Positions 40,451 through 48,801 of a stretch of DNA of 64,000 nucleotides are shown piece by piece (position 1 is the stretch's first letter; each line of letters begins with the position of its first letter). The translations under genes were made by a program, and so were the position numbers. The stretch is from Algoriphagus boseongensis (lineage in GTDB: Bacteria; Bacteroidota; Bacteroidia; Cytophagales; Cyclobacteriaceae), in assembly GCF_004362805.1 (NCBI RefSeq), contig NZ_SNYF01000006.1, positions 434,001 to 498,000 of the forward strand, given 5' to 3'. The notes under the pieces are model-generated. The model had not been told where the DNA came from. It did no database searches and was given only the letters and a program-made list of their open reading frames with translations.

Positions 40451-40831
40451 TTAGTCTGCTCTAAGGTTATTTTCTTTGAATTTATCCACCACGTAGAGAA
40501 AAATATTAAATGATAAGGTGGAAGGAGAATCTGTCTTTTTTGGGTCTTTATCCTGAATAATCCCACCCGCTGGCAAATCCCTTTTTACCGTTGCGGTTTT
40601 ATTTGGGGTAAATTTTAATGCTGGCGAAAGAAGTGGATTTGAATTGTCCTGAAGAGATGTATGATCATCTACAATTGGAGTCAGCGGCCTATCGATTGGT
40701 TTGGGATTAACATCTTCCATCTTCTCATTTTCACTTTGGGCAGAAGCCTCAAAGCAAATAAAAAGCATCCCAATTAGGCAAACGCCAAATAATCCTATAC
40801 TTTTTCCTAGAGTTCCCGAGTTTTTTGACAT
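40451..40831 (-). CDS. Small exported protein, unknown
   Basis: A 126 aa protein with a signal peptide (SIGLFGVCLIGMLFICFEASAQ). The mature part is Pro-, Asp- and Thr-rich and apparently flexible (NPKPIDRPLTPIVDDHTSLQ, GGIIQDKDPKKTDSPSTL), ending in LSFNIFLYVVDKFKENNLRAD. No family recognised. Convergent with the HisA-like gene; the stop codons are separated by the 28 nt terminator. The signal peptide is the main support for it being a real gene. Confidence 0.65.
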   Translation of the reverse strand: MSKNSGTLGKSIGLFGVCLIGMLFICFEASAQSENEKMEDVNPKPIDRPLTPIVDDHTSLQDNSNPLLSPALKFTPNKTATVKRDLPAGGIIQDKDPKKTDSPSTLSFNIFLYVVDKFKENNLRAD

Positions 40832-40904
40832 GGCTTGATTAAGCTTCCAAATCCTTAACTTAATTTTTCAAGAAAGGTTTGTAAAAATAGCAAAAAATAT
40901 ATCT

Positions 40905-41243
40905 ATGCAAACGATTGACATCGAAGATTTCAACAAAATAGAAATTAGGGTTGGGACCATTCTAAAAGTGGAAATTTTTGAAAAAGCCCGTAATCCCTCC
41001 TATAAAATTTGGATTGATTTAGGACCTGAGATCGGGACCAAAAAATCTTCTGCACAAATCACTCATTTCTATGATCCGGAATCCCTAATTGGCAGGCAAG
41101 TTATTTGTGTTTGCAATTTCAAACCAAGGCAAATTGCTGATTTTATGTCTGAAGTTTTGGTCACGGGTTTTACTTCTGAAACTGGAGGGATTGTCCTAGC
41201 GAGCGTGGAGAGACCTGTTCCAAATGGGGCTCGACTTCATTAG
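40905..41243 (+). CDS. tRNA-binding protein (CsaA-like)
   Basis: A 112 aa single-domain protein with the OB-fold tRNA-binding module found in CsaA and at the end of methionyl-tRNA synthetase. Motifs: [60 protein letters not shown] and a C-terminal [14 protein letters not shown]. CsaA-type proteins bind tRNA and have been linked to chaperone activity. The gene is convergent with the Rieske protein gene, with 2 nt between stop codons. Confidence 0.92.
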   Translation: MQTIDIEDFNKIEIRVGTILKVEIFEKARNPSYKIWIDLGPEIGTKKSSAQITHFYDPESLIGRQVICVCNFKPRQIADFMSEVLVTGFTSETGGIVLASVERPVPNGARLH

Positions 41244-41245
41244 AA

Positions 41246-41566
41246 TTAAATCTGGATTTCTAATCCTCCTTCTCCAAGGATACAAGAGTAGGTTTCTAAA
41301 TCTCTACATCCTCCAGCCATGGGCCGGCCTGATTTTAAATTGAATCGGTATTCGTGGAGTGGGCAAATCAATTCTCCGGAAGAATTGGGATAGGCATTCA
41401 GTAAAGAAGCTCCTCTGTGGGGGCAAAAGGGTTCAAAACCGAAAACTTCTTCTCCAAGCCGGAGGACGGCAATCTCCTTTTCTCCCAGCTTTACTTTCTT
41501 GACTCTGCCATTTGGCAGCAGGTTCAATGCCTCTTCTTTTGAATTTCCTAGAGTATATTTTTTCAT
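41246..41566 (-). CDS. Rieske [2Fe-2S] domain protein
   Basis: A 106 aa single-domain ferredoxin-like protein. Cluster ligands are CPHRG (Cys, His) and CPLHEYRF (Cys, His), 16 residues apart, as in NirD and dioxygenase-type Rieske proteins. No membrane anchor. Start at the ATG at 41566 (MKKYTLGNSKEEALN), although an ATG at 41590 (MVREVKKS) is also possible. The partner oxidoreductase is unknown. The gene is divergent from the secreted lipocalin-like gene at 41671. Confidence 0.88.
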   Translation of the reverse strand: MKKYTLGNSKEEALNLLPNGRVKKVKLGEKEIAVLRLGEEVFGFEPFCPHRGASLLNAYPNSSGELICPLHEYRFNLKSGRPMAGGCRDLETYSCILGEGGLEIQI

Positions 41567-41670
41567 CGATTTCTTTACTTCTCTCACCATAAATGTCCGA
41601 AAATCACTAAATCGTTGGAAATCTAAGTTTTGTTGGAGAATTTCAATCACTATTTATCAATCTCTTAGCC

Positions 41671-42414
41671 ATGAAAAAATTTCTCTTTCTTCCCTTTTTA
41701 TTTCTAGTTGGATTGGTATCTGGGCAAAGCCTAGAAGGAGCATGGAAGCTTCTTAGCCAAAATGGAAAGGCTGTCACAGATCAAGAGTACATCAAAATCT
41801 ATCAGGATGACTACTTCGCCTTTGGGGTGAAAAATGTCGCGGATAATGCCTTCATCGGTGCAGGCGGTGGCCCTTACAAATATGAGGATGGGAGATACTC
41901 TGAGACTTTGGATTTTTTCACTCTCAATCCTTTGCAAATCGGGACCACCACCCCTTTTAAAATTGATCTCTCAGGAAATAAACTAACTCTCTCAGCAGAT
42001 ACCAATAATGGAATGCTCGTAGAGGTTTGGGAAAGAATTTCCGAAGCAAAAGATGACTTGACAGGAAACTGGGTAATCACCGGAAGAAAAAGAGATGATC
42101 AGATTTCCCGATCTACTCCTGGAGCCCGAAGAACCATCAAAATTCTCAGCGGGGGACGATTCCAATGGGTTGCCTTCAATTCGGAAACCAAGGAATTCTC
42201 CGGGACTGGAGGTGGAACCTACACAGCCAAAGACGGAAAATATACCGAAAACATCACCTTTTTCTCCCGGGATAACAATCGTGTCGGTGCAAGCCTAGGA
42301 TTCGACTTTCAGGTGATCGATGGAGAATGGCATCACAGCGGATTGAGCTCTACTGGAAGTCCCATCTATGAAATCTGGACTCCCTATGCTATAGGCTATA
42401 AACCTACCAAGTAG
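41671..42414 (+). CDS. Secreted protein with two lipocalin-like repeats
   Basis: A 247 aa protein with a signal peptide (FLFLPFLFLVGLVSGQ). The mature part is two similar halves: the first begins LEGAWKLLSQNGKA (about 21-127) and the second LTGNWVITGRKRDD (about 131-243). Both have the sequence F-x-x-G-x-GGG-x-Y and D-G-K/R-Y-x-E (GAGGGPYKYEDGRYSE; GTGGGTYTAKDGKYTE) and end near IWTPY or VWERI. This resembles the membrane or secreted lipocalin-like proteins of Bacteroidota. An internal duplication is clear. Ligand unknown. A strong terminator follows. Confidence 0.82.
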   Translation: MKKFLFLPFLFLVGLVSGQSLEGAWKLLSQNGKAVTDQEYIKIYQDDYFAFGVKNVADNAFIGAGGGPYKYEDGRYSETLDFFTLNPLQIGTTTPFKIDLSGNKLTLSADTNNGMLVEVWERISEAKDDLTGNWVITGRKRDDQISRSTPGARRTIKILSGGRFQWVAFNSETKEFSGTGGGTYTAKDGKYTENITFFSRDNNRVGASLGFDFQVIDGEWHHSGLSSTGSPIYEIWTPYAIGYKPTK

Positions 42415-42426
42415 TTAGAGTCAAAA

Positions 42427-42465
42427 CAAAATGGCCTCCAGATAATTCTGGAGGCCATTTTTATT
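42427..42465. terminator. Bidirectional terminator
   Basis: A 12 bp stem ATGGCCTCCAGA (42431-42442) and TCTGGAGGCCAT (42447-42458) with T/A-rich flanks. It serves the lipocalin-like gene and the amidohydrolase gene. Confidence 0.9.
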
Positions 42466-43795
42466 TTACTCTTTTACCATGTTTGATCACCATATCTACA
42501 TCCTGAAGTAGGTTGATATACCTGATCACATCACCCCTGACGGCAATAATATCTGCATATTTTCCTTCCGAAATGGTACCATAATCTTTATCCACTTTCA
42601 TGGCCACAGCAGGCCAATAAGTGGCTGCTTTGATGGTCAATAATGGATCCATCCCAAATTGATTCACCCAGACATCCAATTCATTCCAAGTGCTTTGGCT
42701 ATGGAATTTCATGGGAATACCACTGTCTGTTCCTACCAGCATCACAACTCCACTTTCTTTTAGCTGGGCAAATTTGCGTGTAAGGGTAGGTTTTCTCACA
42801 GGAGTCAGCTGAAAATAGGACATTCTTCCCGGATATCTCAAGGATGCTCTGATATCTCTAATAATTGAATCAGGCAATCCTAAATGCCATGAAGGATCAT
42901 CCAGCTTTTCTGGATTGTCCCGGACATATTCATAGTTCCAAAGTCCTTCAACTGTAGGGGTCCAAAAAAGAGGGCCAATATTCATTTTTGCGGAGCGCTC
43001 TTTAAGCATTTGCATAATATCCGCCGGATATTCCGGTGCCGAGCTTAAGCCGGTATGCTCAAAGTTGTCCACACCGATTTGAATACCAACCCGGATCTCA
43101 TCCGGTCTGTGCGAATGTCCAACCACCATTTTTCCATACTTATGCGCTTCATCCACTACAGCTTTAGCCTCCTCCAAAGTCATTTGATCCTGATCGATTA
43201 GTTTGATGACATCAACACCGGCATCAATGAGTTTTTTGACTTTCGCTCTGGCATCAGCAGCTCCATTGACTCCCCAACGAAAAGCCTCTGTTCCAGGGTA
43301 AGGCACTTTTTGAATAAAAGGACCTGAAACATATATGGTCGGACCGGGGATTTCTCCCCTGTTTATTTTTTCTCTCACATTTATACTAGGCTCTAATGGA
43401 GCGCCCAAATCCCTTGCACTCGTGACTCCAGCCATTAATAATTGATGAGCAGATGAAGGCATAATGACCGACTCCAAAACATCCAAATAAGTAGTGTCCC
43501 AATGCGTATAGTCGCTGTGTCCATTGAGCATCAAGTGGACGTGCATGTCCCAAAGGCCGGGCAAAACGCTCATTCCTTCAGTAGAAATAACTTCAGCATT
43601 GGATGGAATTTCAAGACTTCCAACTTGGCCAACAGCCTTGATCCGCTCATTTTCAATGATAATCACTGAATTTCTTATGGGTGTCCCTCCAAATCCATCG
43701 ATCAGAGTTCCTCCGACGAGGGCTTTGAGATTTTGGGAATAAATGGAATTGGAAAGGAGTAGGAAAATTCCGAAAAGTCTGATTTTTAGATTCAT
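42461..43795 (-). CDS. Exported amidohydrolase family protein
   Basis: A 444 aa metal-dependent hydrolase of the imidazolonepropionase/Xaa-Pro dipeptidase-like amidohydrolase group. It has a signal peptide (FGIFLLLSNSIYSQ). Metal-site motifs are DMHVHL, IKLIDQDQ (bridging Lys), VGHSH, DNFEHTG and GTDSGIP. The N-terminal LVGGTLIDG and the C-terminal GTISEGKYADIIAV are the usual beta-sandwich parts. The substrate is unknown; peptides or cyclic amides are typical. Divergent from the RsmI-like gene. Confidence 0.92.
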   Translation of the reverse strand: MNLKIRLFGIFLLLSNSIYSQNLKALVGGTLIDGFGGTPIRNSVIIIENERIKAVGQVGSLEIPSNAEVISTEGMSVLPGLWDMHVHLMLNGHSDYTHWDTTYLDVLESVIMPSSAHQLLMAGVTSARDLGAPLEPSINVREKINRGEIPGPTIYVSGPFIQKVPYPGTEAFRWGVNGAADARAKVKKLIDAGVDVIKLIDQDQMTLEEAKAVVDEAHKYGKMVVGHSHRPDEIRVGIQIGVDNFEHTGLSSAPEYPADIMQMLKERSAKMNIGPLFWTPTVEGLWNYEYVRDNPEKLDDPSWHLGLPDSIIRDIRASLRYPGRMSYFQLTPVRKPTLTRKFAQLKESGVVMLVGTDSGIPMKFHSQSTWNELDVWVNQFGMDPLLTIKAATYWPAVAMKVDKDYGTISEGKYADIIAVRGDVIRYINLLQDVDMVIKHGKRVK

Positions 43796-43884
43796 GCTTG
43801 GTAGGGTGTTTTTGATACAATAATAAAAGGTAATGAATTTGGGCTTTAAATTTTAACTTTCGGACCCAATCCAAATTTTCAAAA

Positions 43885-44595
43885 ATGCCCAAAGGAAAAC
43901 TTTTCTTGATCCCCAATGTCCTGGCGGAAAATACCGCTCACTGGGTGATTTCTCCTCAAGTTCAGGAGGTAATTGCTCACACTAAGATTTTTCTGGTCGA
44001 AAATCCCCGCTCTGCAAGAAGGTATATTTCCAGTCTGAAATTGGGAGTTAACTTGGAAGAGGTGCATATGGAGGTTTTGGATAAGTCCACTCCTCCAGAA
44101 TCAATCAATCGTCTCATGCAGCCCATCATGAATGGAGCGGATATAGGCGTTATTTCGGAGGCGGGATGTCCGGGGATTGCCGATCCCGGTGCTCTGGCTG
44201 TGGCCTATGCCCATCAAAAAGGGATTCAGGTAATTCCTATTTCGGGTCCTAGCTCCATGTTTTTGGCACTGATGGGTTCAGGATTCAGTGGACAGTCCTT
44301 TGCCTTTCATGGGTATTTGCCGATAGATAAGAAAGAAAGAAGTCTTGCTTTAAAAAAGTTGGAGGTAGAATCGCTAAAGGAAAAAAGAGCCCAGATTTTT
44401 ATGGAAACCCCCTTTCGAAACAATCAGCTTTTGGAAGATGTCCTAAATTCCTTAGCTCCTCAGACTAAACTTTGCATTGCCAAAAATCTAACTGCGGCCG
44501 ATGAGCTGATCAAGACTTTGACTATTTCAGATTGGCAGAAAACCCCCATTGATCTCCATAAATTTCCTACAGTTTTTATCATCCAAGCCTTCTAA
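43885..44595 (+). CDS. SAM-dependent methyltransferase, RsmI-like (tetrapyrrole methylase fold)
   Basis: A 236 aa cytoplasmic methyltransferase related to RsmI, which methylates the 2'-O of C1402 in 16S rRNA. Motifs: GKLFLIPNVLAENTAHW, ISEAGCPGIADPGALAVAYA (SAM-binding, split), VIPISGPSSMFLALMGSG and FHGYLPIDKKER. It is shorter than canonical RsmI and begins without the usual GTLYLVATPIGNL, so it may be the second RsmI-like paralogue found in many Bacteroidota, with another target. It lies 3 nt before the M19 dipeptidase gene. Confidence 0.87.
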   Translation: MPKGKLFLIPNVLAENTAHWVISPQVQEVIAHTKIFLVENPRSARRYISSLKLGVNLEEVHMEVLDKSTPPESINRLMQPIMNGADIGVISEAGCPGIADPGALAVAYAHQKGIQVIPISGPSSMFLALMGSGFSGQSFAFHGYLPIDKKERSLALKKLEVESLKEKRAQIFMETPFRNNQLLEDVLNSLAPQTKLCIAKNLTAADELIKTLTISDWQKTPIDLHKFPTVFIIQAF

Positions 44596-44598
44596 GCC

Positions 44599-45669
44599 AT
44601 GTTTACAATTGACGCACATTTGGATTTGAGCATGAATGCTCTGGAATGGAATCGGGATTTGAAAAAGCCAGTTTCAGAAATCAATTCCAGAGAAAAAGGC
44701 CTGACTGATAAGCCAGACAGAGGGAATGCCACAGTCTCCCTTCCTGAATTGAGAAAAGGTGAAGTTGGCTTGGTAGTGGCTACACAGATCGCAAGATATG
44801 TCGCACAGGATAATCCACTTCCAGGCTGGAACTCGCCCGAACAAGCCTGGGCTCAAACCCAGGGTCAATTGGCTTGGTATCAGGCCATGGTTGCGCAGGG
44901 AGAAATGACCCAAATCAGAAACTTAGCCGAATTGGAATCCCATGTGGCTTTATGGAAAAATGAAACTGATAATTCCCAAAAGCCCATTGGTTTCATTCTT
45001 TCCTTGGAAGGTGCCGACTCTATCGTGAATCTAGATTATTTAGAAAAAGCTTATGAAAGCGGACTTCGAGCTCTTGGACCAGCCCATTACGGTCCGGGTC
45101 GTTATGCATTTGGGACGGATTCATCAGCTCCTTTATCTATTCAAGGAAAGGAACTGGTAAAGAAAATGGACGAGCTCGGGATCATCTTGGATGCTACTCA
45201 TTTATGCGACTTGGCTTTTTGGGATGCCTTGGAGATTTACCAAGGTCCGGTTTGGGCAAGTCATAATAACTGCCGCGCCTTAGTCGACCACAATAGGCAA
45301 TTTTCAGATGAAATGATCAAAGCGCTAATTGATCGTGGAGCTGTGATTGGTGGAGCCTTCGATGCTTGGATGTTAAGCCCGGGTTGGGTGAGAGGAAAGT
45401 CTACTCCAAAAGAAAGAAATGTGACTATTTCGACCGTCCTGGATCATTTGGATCATATTTGTCAAATTGCTGGAAATGCAAACCATATCGGTATCGGTTC
45501 GGATTTGGATGGAGCATTTGGGACTGAGCAATGCCCTTCAGACCTAGAAACTATTGCTGACCTCAAAAAAATCCCAGCTTTGCTTCAGGATAGAGGCTAT
45601 TCTGAAGAGGATATTGAAAAAGTCATGCATAAAAATTGGCTGAGATTCCTGAGAAATGCATGGAGCTAA
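44599..45669 (+). CDS. Dipeptidase, peptidase family M19
   Basis: A 356 aa zinc dipeptidase, cytoplasmic (no signal peptide). Metal ligands are in TIDAHLDL (His-x-Asp), SLEGAD (bridging Glu), LDATHLCD (His), VWASHNNCRALV (His) and IGIGSDLDGAF (Asp). The length is normal for membrane/renal dipeptidase-like bacterial enzymes. It hydrolyses dipeptides, probably including D-amino-acid-containing ones. In one operon with the RsmI-like gene (3 nt gap). Confidence 0.92.
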   Translation: MFTIDAHLDLSMNALEWNRDLKKPVSEINSREKGLTDKPDRGNATVSLPELRKGEVGLVVATQIARYVAQDNPLPGWNSPEQAWAQTQGQLAWYQAMVAQGEMTQIRNLAELESHVALWKNETDNSQKPIGFILSLEGADSIVNLDYLEKAYESGLRALGPAHYGPGRYAFGTDSSAPLSIQGKELVKKMDELGIILDATHLCDLAFWDALEIYQGPVWASHNNCRALVDHNRQFSDEMIKALIDRGAVIGGAFDAWMLSPGWVRGKSTPKERNVTISTVLDHLDHICQIAGNANHIGIGSDLDGAFGTEQCPSDLETIADLKKIPALLQDRGYSEEDIEKVMHKNWLRFLRNAWS

Positions 45670-45760
45670 TATTTGGTTTGATTCCAAAATCCCCGAATTC
45701 AATTTGGATAAATAAGTCTAATTGAATTATTTGCAAGGAGTATACCACCCACCTGATTAT

Positions 45761-47089
45761 ATGAAATTCAAAAATTTACTAGTTGTTGCTTTATTTCTTT
45801 TTAGCTCATTTTCCAGTTTCTCCCAAAAAATCCAATTAACAGCGAATCACAGTGATGCAAAATTCATTTTGCTGAATGATTACGATGATTCCGAAAAACA
45901 GGAATTAGGTACGGGCTCTGTCGAATTAAAGCTAGAAAAAGACTCCAAAAACCGGGTTAAAATTGTTAAGCCAGGTTACCAAGCGGTAATTAAAGAATAT
46001 AACAAAGACCTCAAATGGGATAAGGAGCAGCGAATCACTATTGATACCCGTCAAGTAGATATTACTGCGGAACCTTTTGATGCAGAAATCTTTGTAGATG
46101 GTAGATTGATTGGAACCAAAGCAATTTTTCTCTACATCGCTAAGGATAGATTCCTTACCGTGGAGGTGAAAAAACCTGGATTTGCTACTGTTTCCAAGGT
46201 TTATTATAACCAACCGGATAAGGAAACACCTCCTTTCAAGGATCATTTTACCTTGCGAGACCGACAAGTTCGATTGGAAGTTCAGCCAGCAGATGCTACT
46301 GTTAGCACCAACGGAGTTACACTCGGACGGGGAAATCAGGATATAAAAATTCCATTTGGGGATTGTGTAACTACCACGGTAACGAAAGAGGGATTTGTTT
46401 CTTTTGAAAAAGTCTATTGCAATAAAGAAGGTGATCCAGAACCTCCAGTTAGAGACAAATCTGTTTTGGAGGATCGTTTGGTAAAAGTCACTACTGCTCC
46501 TAATGATGCTTCCATTGAGATTGCAGGAAAAAGAGTTGGAAATGGAAGCTATGATTTAAAAGTTCCAAAAAATTCTTGTGTGGAAATCCGAGTAAGTAAG
46601 GATGGATTCATTCGTTATATCAAGAATTATTGTAATCAGGCAAATATGCAGGAGCCTCCTTTAACTGACTTCTTGGAATTGCAAGTAGATGAGGCCTATA
46701 CTTCTTCTGTTTCTTCTGATTTGGCAAACGTGAGAATCACCGTTCCTGTAAAGGCTGGAATTGCGCCTGAAGAGGCCTGGAAAATCCTAAGCTCAATAAT
46801 TACAGGGTATTTTGATATTTTGGAAACCGTGGATTATAACACAGGATATTTGACAACTTCTTGGCAAGTTCAAAACTTCCAATCCAGTATCATCCGAACT
46901 CGAGTTATTGTCTCTACTGGAGGAAATACTGACCAAATAGCTTATGCTGTTAAGTTGATCAGTCAAGAGGCTTATTTGGATGGGAAAAATCAGGTGACAG
47001 TTAAGGATGATGAAAAATTCACCGACTGGGCCAGGATTCTCAAAAAATACGATGGCTTGATTCAGGAAATTCAAGCCCGACTTCAATAA
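45761..47089 (+). CDS. Exported PEGA-domain protein
   Basis: A 442 aa protein. Start chosen at the ATG at 45761 (MKFKNLLVVALFLFSSFSSFSQ, signal peptide); an in-frame start 39 nt upstream would place polar residues ahead of it. Three PEGA-like units follow: AEPFDAEIFVDGRLIGTKA, VQPADATVSTNGVTLGRGN and TAPNDASIEIAGKRVGNGS, each ending with a conserved Y-x-N or Y-C-N-x segment before a Pro-rich linker. The C-terminal 130 residues are an unknown domain with repeated beta strands. PEGA domains occur in surface proteins. Function unknown. Confidence 0.83.
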   Translation: MKFKNLLVVALFLFSSFSSFSQKIQLTANHSDAKFILLNDYDDSEKQELGTGSVELKLEKDSKNRVKIVKPGYQAVIKEYNKDLKWDKEQRITIDTRQVDITAEPFDAEIFVDGRLIGTKAIFLYIAKDRFLTVEVKKPGFATVSKVYYNQPDKETPPFKDHFTLRDRQVRLEVQPADATVSTNGVTLGRGNQDIKIPFGDCVTTTVTKEGFVSFEKVYCNKEGDPEPPVRDKSVLEDRLVKVTTAPNDASIEIAGKRVGNGSYDLKVPKNSCVEIRVSKDGFIRYIKNYCNQANMQEPPLTDFLELQVDEAYTSSVSSDLANVRITVPVKAGIAPEEAWKILSSIITGYFDILETVDYNTGYLTTSWQVQNFQSSIIRTRVIVSTGGNTDQIAYAVKLISQEAYLDGKNQVTVKDDEKFTDWARILKKYDGLIQEIQARLQ

Positions 47090-47112
47090 ACTTTCCCAAA
47101 ATCCTAAATATT

Positions 47113-47145
47113 ATCCCCGATGAGTTTTTTTCGGGGATTTTTTTT
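47113..47145 (+). terminator. Terminator of the PEGA gene
   Basis: Stem ATCCCCGA (47113-47120) and TCGGGGAT (47131-47138), followed by TTTTTTTT. Confidence 0.85.
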
Positions 47146-47293
47146 GAACTTTTTTTCTAAGAAATCAATCGTTTTCCTTGGGGTTTTTGGGGCAAACAAC
47201 CCTAATGAGGCCTTTTCCTATATTTTTTAACTGACAATTGTTTGTAATTTTTAGGAGTAAAGGCGCTTTTCGCCTCACCCCAAATTAACCCTG

Positions 47294-48775
47294 ATGCAAA
47301 AACCCAAATTATCCTTTTCCCAAATTATCAACATGAATGTTGGCTTTTTTGGGATTCAATATAGCTTCGGACTTCAGCAAAGTGCAGTCAATCCCATCTA
47401 TGACATGCTGGGAGCTGCTCCAGACGAAATTCCGATTTTGAACCTGGCAGGACCCATGACCGGCTTGTTGATTCAGCCGATTATAGGAGCTTTGAGTGAT
47501 AGTACCTGGAGCCCAAGATTTGGAAGAAGGAAACCTTTCTTCTTTATCGGTGCCTTGCTTTGTAGCATTTGTCTTTTTTTCTACCCATTCAGTAGCTCAC
47601 TTTGGATGGCGGCTGGCCTTCTTTGGGTTTTGGATGCAGCAAATAATACCGCAATGGAGCCTTACCGGGCCCTGATTGCAGACTCCTTACCGGAAGAGCA
47701 GTATGGTCAAGGGTTTTTGACACAAAGCTTTTTCACAGGATTGGGAATTACGCTCGCTAACATTTCCCTTTTCGTATTTCAAATCTTCTTCAAAGGAATG
47801 GTGGGTTCCTTGCCTATGTGGGTTTACGCTTCCTTTTTCCTGGGTACAGTTTGCTCGATTACTTCTGTAATGTGGAGTATTTCCAAAACTCCGGAATATC
47901 CACCATCGCCCGAAGAACTTGTTGCCTTGAATGAAAGAAATAAGGGTTTACCTCATCCGGCAATTCAGTTTTTCCTATCTATTCTGACCACTCTTATAGC
48001 TTATTTGGTGTTTTTCCTCTTGTTGATTCCTTCGATTTTTGATCGGAGAATTATTCGAAAGACCATAAGCTGGGCGGAAAATAATCCTACAGCGAAAGTC
48101 ATTTTTGCCCAAAATCTGGAAATCATAGAAGCCATCATGCACATGCCAAATGTGATGTGGAAGCTAGCCCTGGTTTATTTATTTCAGTGGTATGCCCTGT
48201 TTTGCTACTGGCAAAATGCCGCCAAAAGTATAGCTCTTTCAGTTTGGGATGCCACACCAGCCAGCGATCCGAGTAAGTATGAAGAGGCGGTCGGCTGGAC
48301 TGGTCTGGTCAATGGTTGGTACAATATCGTGACGTTTATGTCTGCTTTTTTTCTGGTTGGGTTTGCGAAAAAATTTGGACCGAGGACGGTGCATTTTCTT
48401 TGTCTGGTTATGGCTGGCTTGGGGCTTTTGGCTTTCCCGATGATAGAAAATAAGTACATGCTGTTTGCTCCAATGACTGGATTTGGGATTGCTTGGGCAA
48501 GTATGATGGGCGTTCCTTATCTCTTGGTGGTGAACGAAATTCCAAAAGAACGCTATGGTGTTTACATGGGAATTATCAATATGATGATTGTCATTCCGAT
48601 GATCTTCCAAACCCTGAGTTTTGGCTTTATTTCCAAAACCTTCCTCGATAACGACGCAGGCAATGCGATAACTTTCGCAGGAGTACTCCTATTGATTGCT
48701 GCAGCAGCCACCCTATTGATTAAAGAAAATAAAAAGATCGACCCTGAAACCGTGGTAGTATCCTCAGGACATTGA
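47294..48775 (+). CDS. MFS sugar transporter, SLC45 (GPH-like) family
   Basis: A 493 aa twelve-helix transporter. It resembles the sucrose/maltose SLC45 group: VGFFGIQYSFGLQQSAVNPIY, LAGPMTGLLIQPIIGALSD and SPRFGRRKPFFFIGALL (the conserved RxGRRxPF loop), then AANNTAMEPYRALIADSLPE. Long cytoplasmic loop around 225-265. Substrate most likely sucrose or another disaccharide because the amylosucrase gene follows 26 nt later. A small hairpin AGGCG/CGCCT (47261-47275) lies in the leader. Confidence 0.9.
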   Translation: MQKPKLSFSQIINMNVGFFGIQYSFGLQQSAVNPIYDMLGAAPDEIPILNLAGPMTGLLIQPIIGALSDSTWSPRFGRRKPFFFIGALLCSICLFFYPFSSSLWMAAGLLWVLDAANNTAMEPYRALIADSLPEEQYGQGFLTQSFFTGLGITLANISLFVFQIFFKGMVGSLPMWVYASFFLGTVCSITSVMWSISKTPEYPPSPEELVALNERNKGLPHPAIQFFLSILTTLIAYLVFFLLLIPSIFDRRIIRKTISWAENNPTAKVIFAQNLEIIEAIMHMPNVMWKLALVYLFQWYALFCYWQNAAKSIALSVWDATPASDPSKYEEAVGWTGLVNGWYNIVTFMSAFFLVGFAKKFGPRTVHFLCLVMAGLGLLAFPMIENKYMLFAPMTGFGIAWASMMGVPYLLVVNEIPKERYGVYMGIINMMIVIPMIFQTLSFGFISKTFLDNDAGNAITFAGVLLLIAAAATLLIKENKKIDPETVVVSSGH

Positions 48776-48801
48776 TCTCAAACCTATAAGTAACTATTAG
48801 A

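Noticed and set aside
48239..48610. Antisense frame within the transporter gene (123 codons)
   Set aside because: Composition is His/Gln/Arg-rich as expected for a reversed hydrophobic gene; the transporter frame is conserved.
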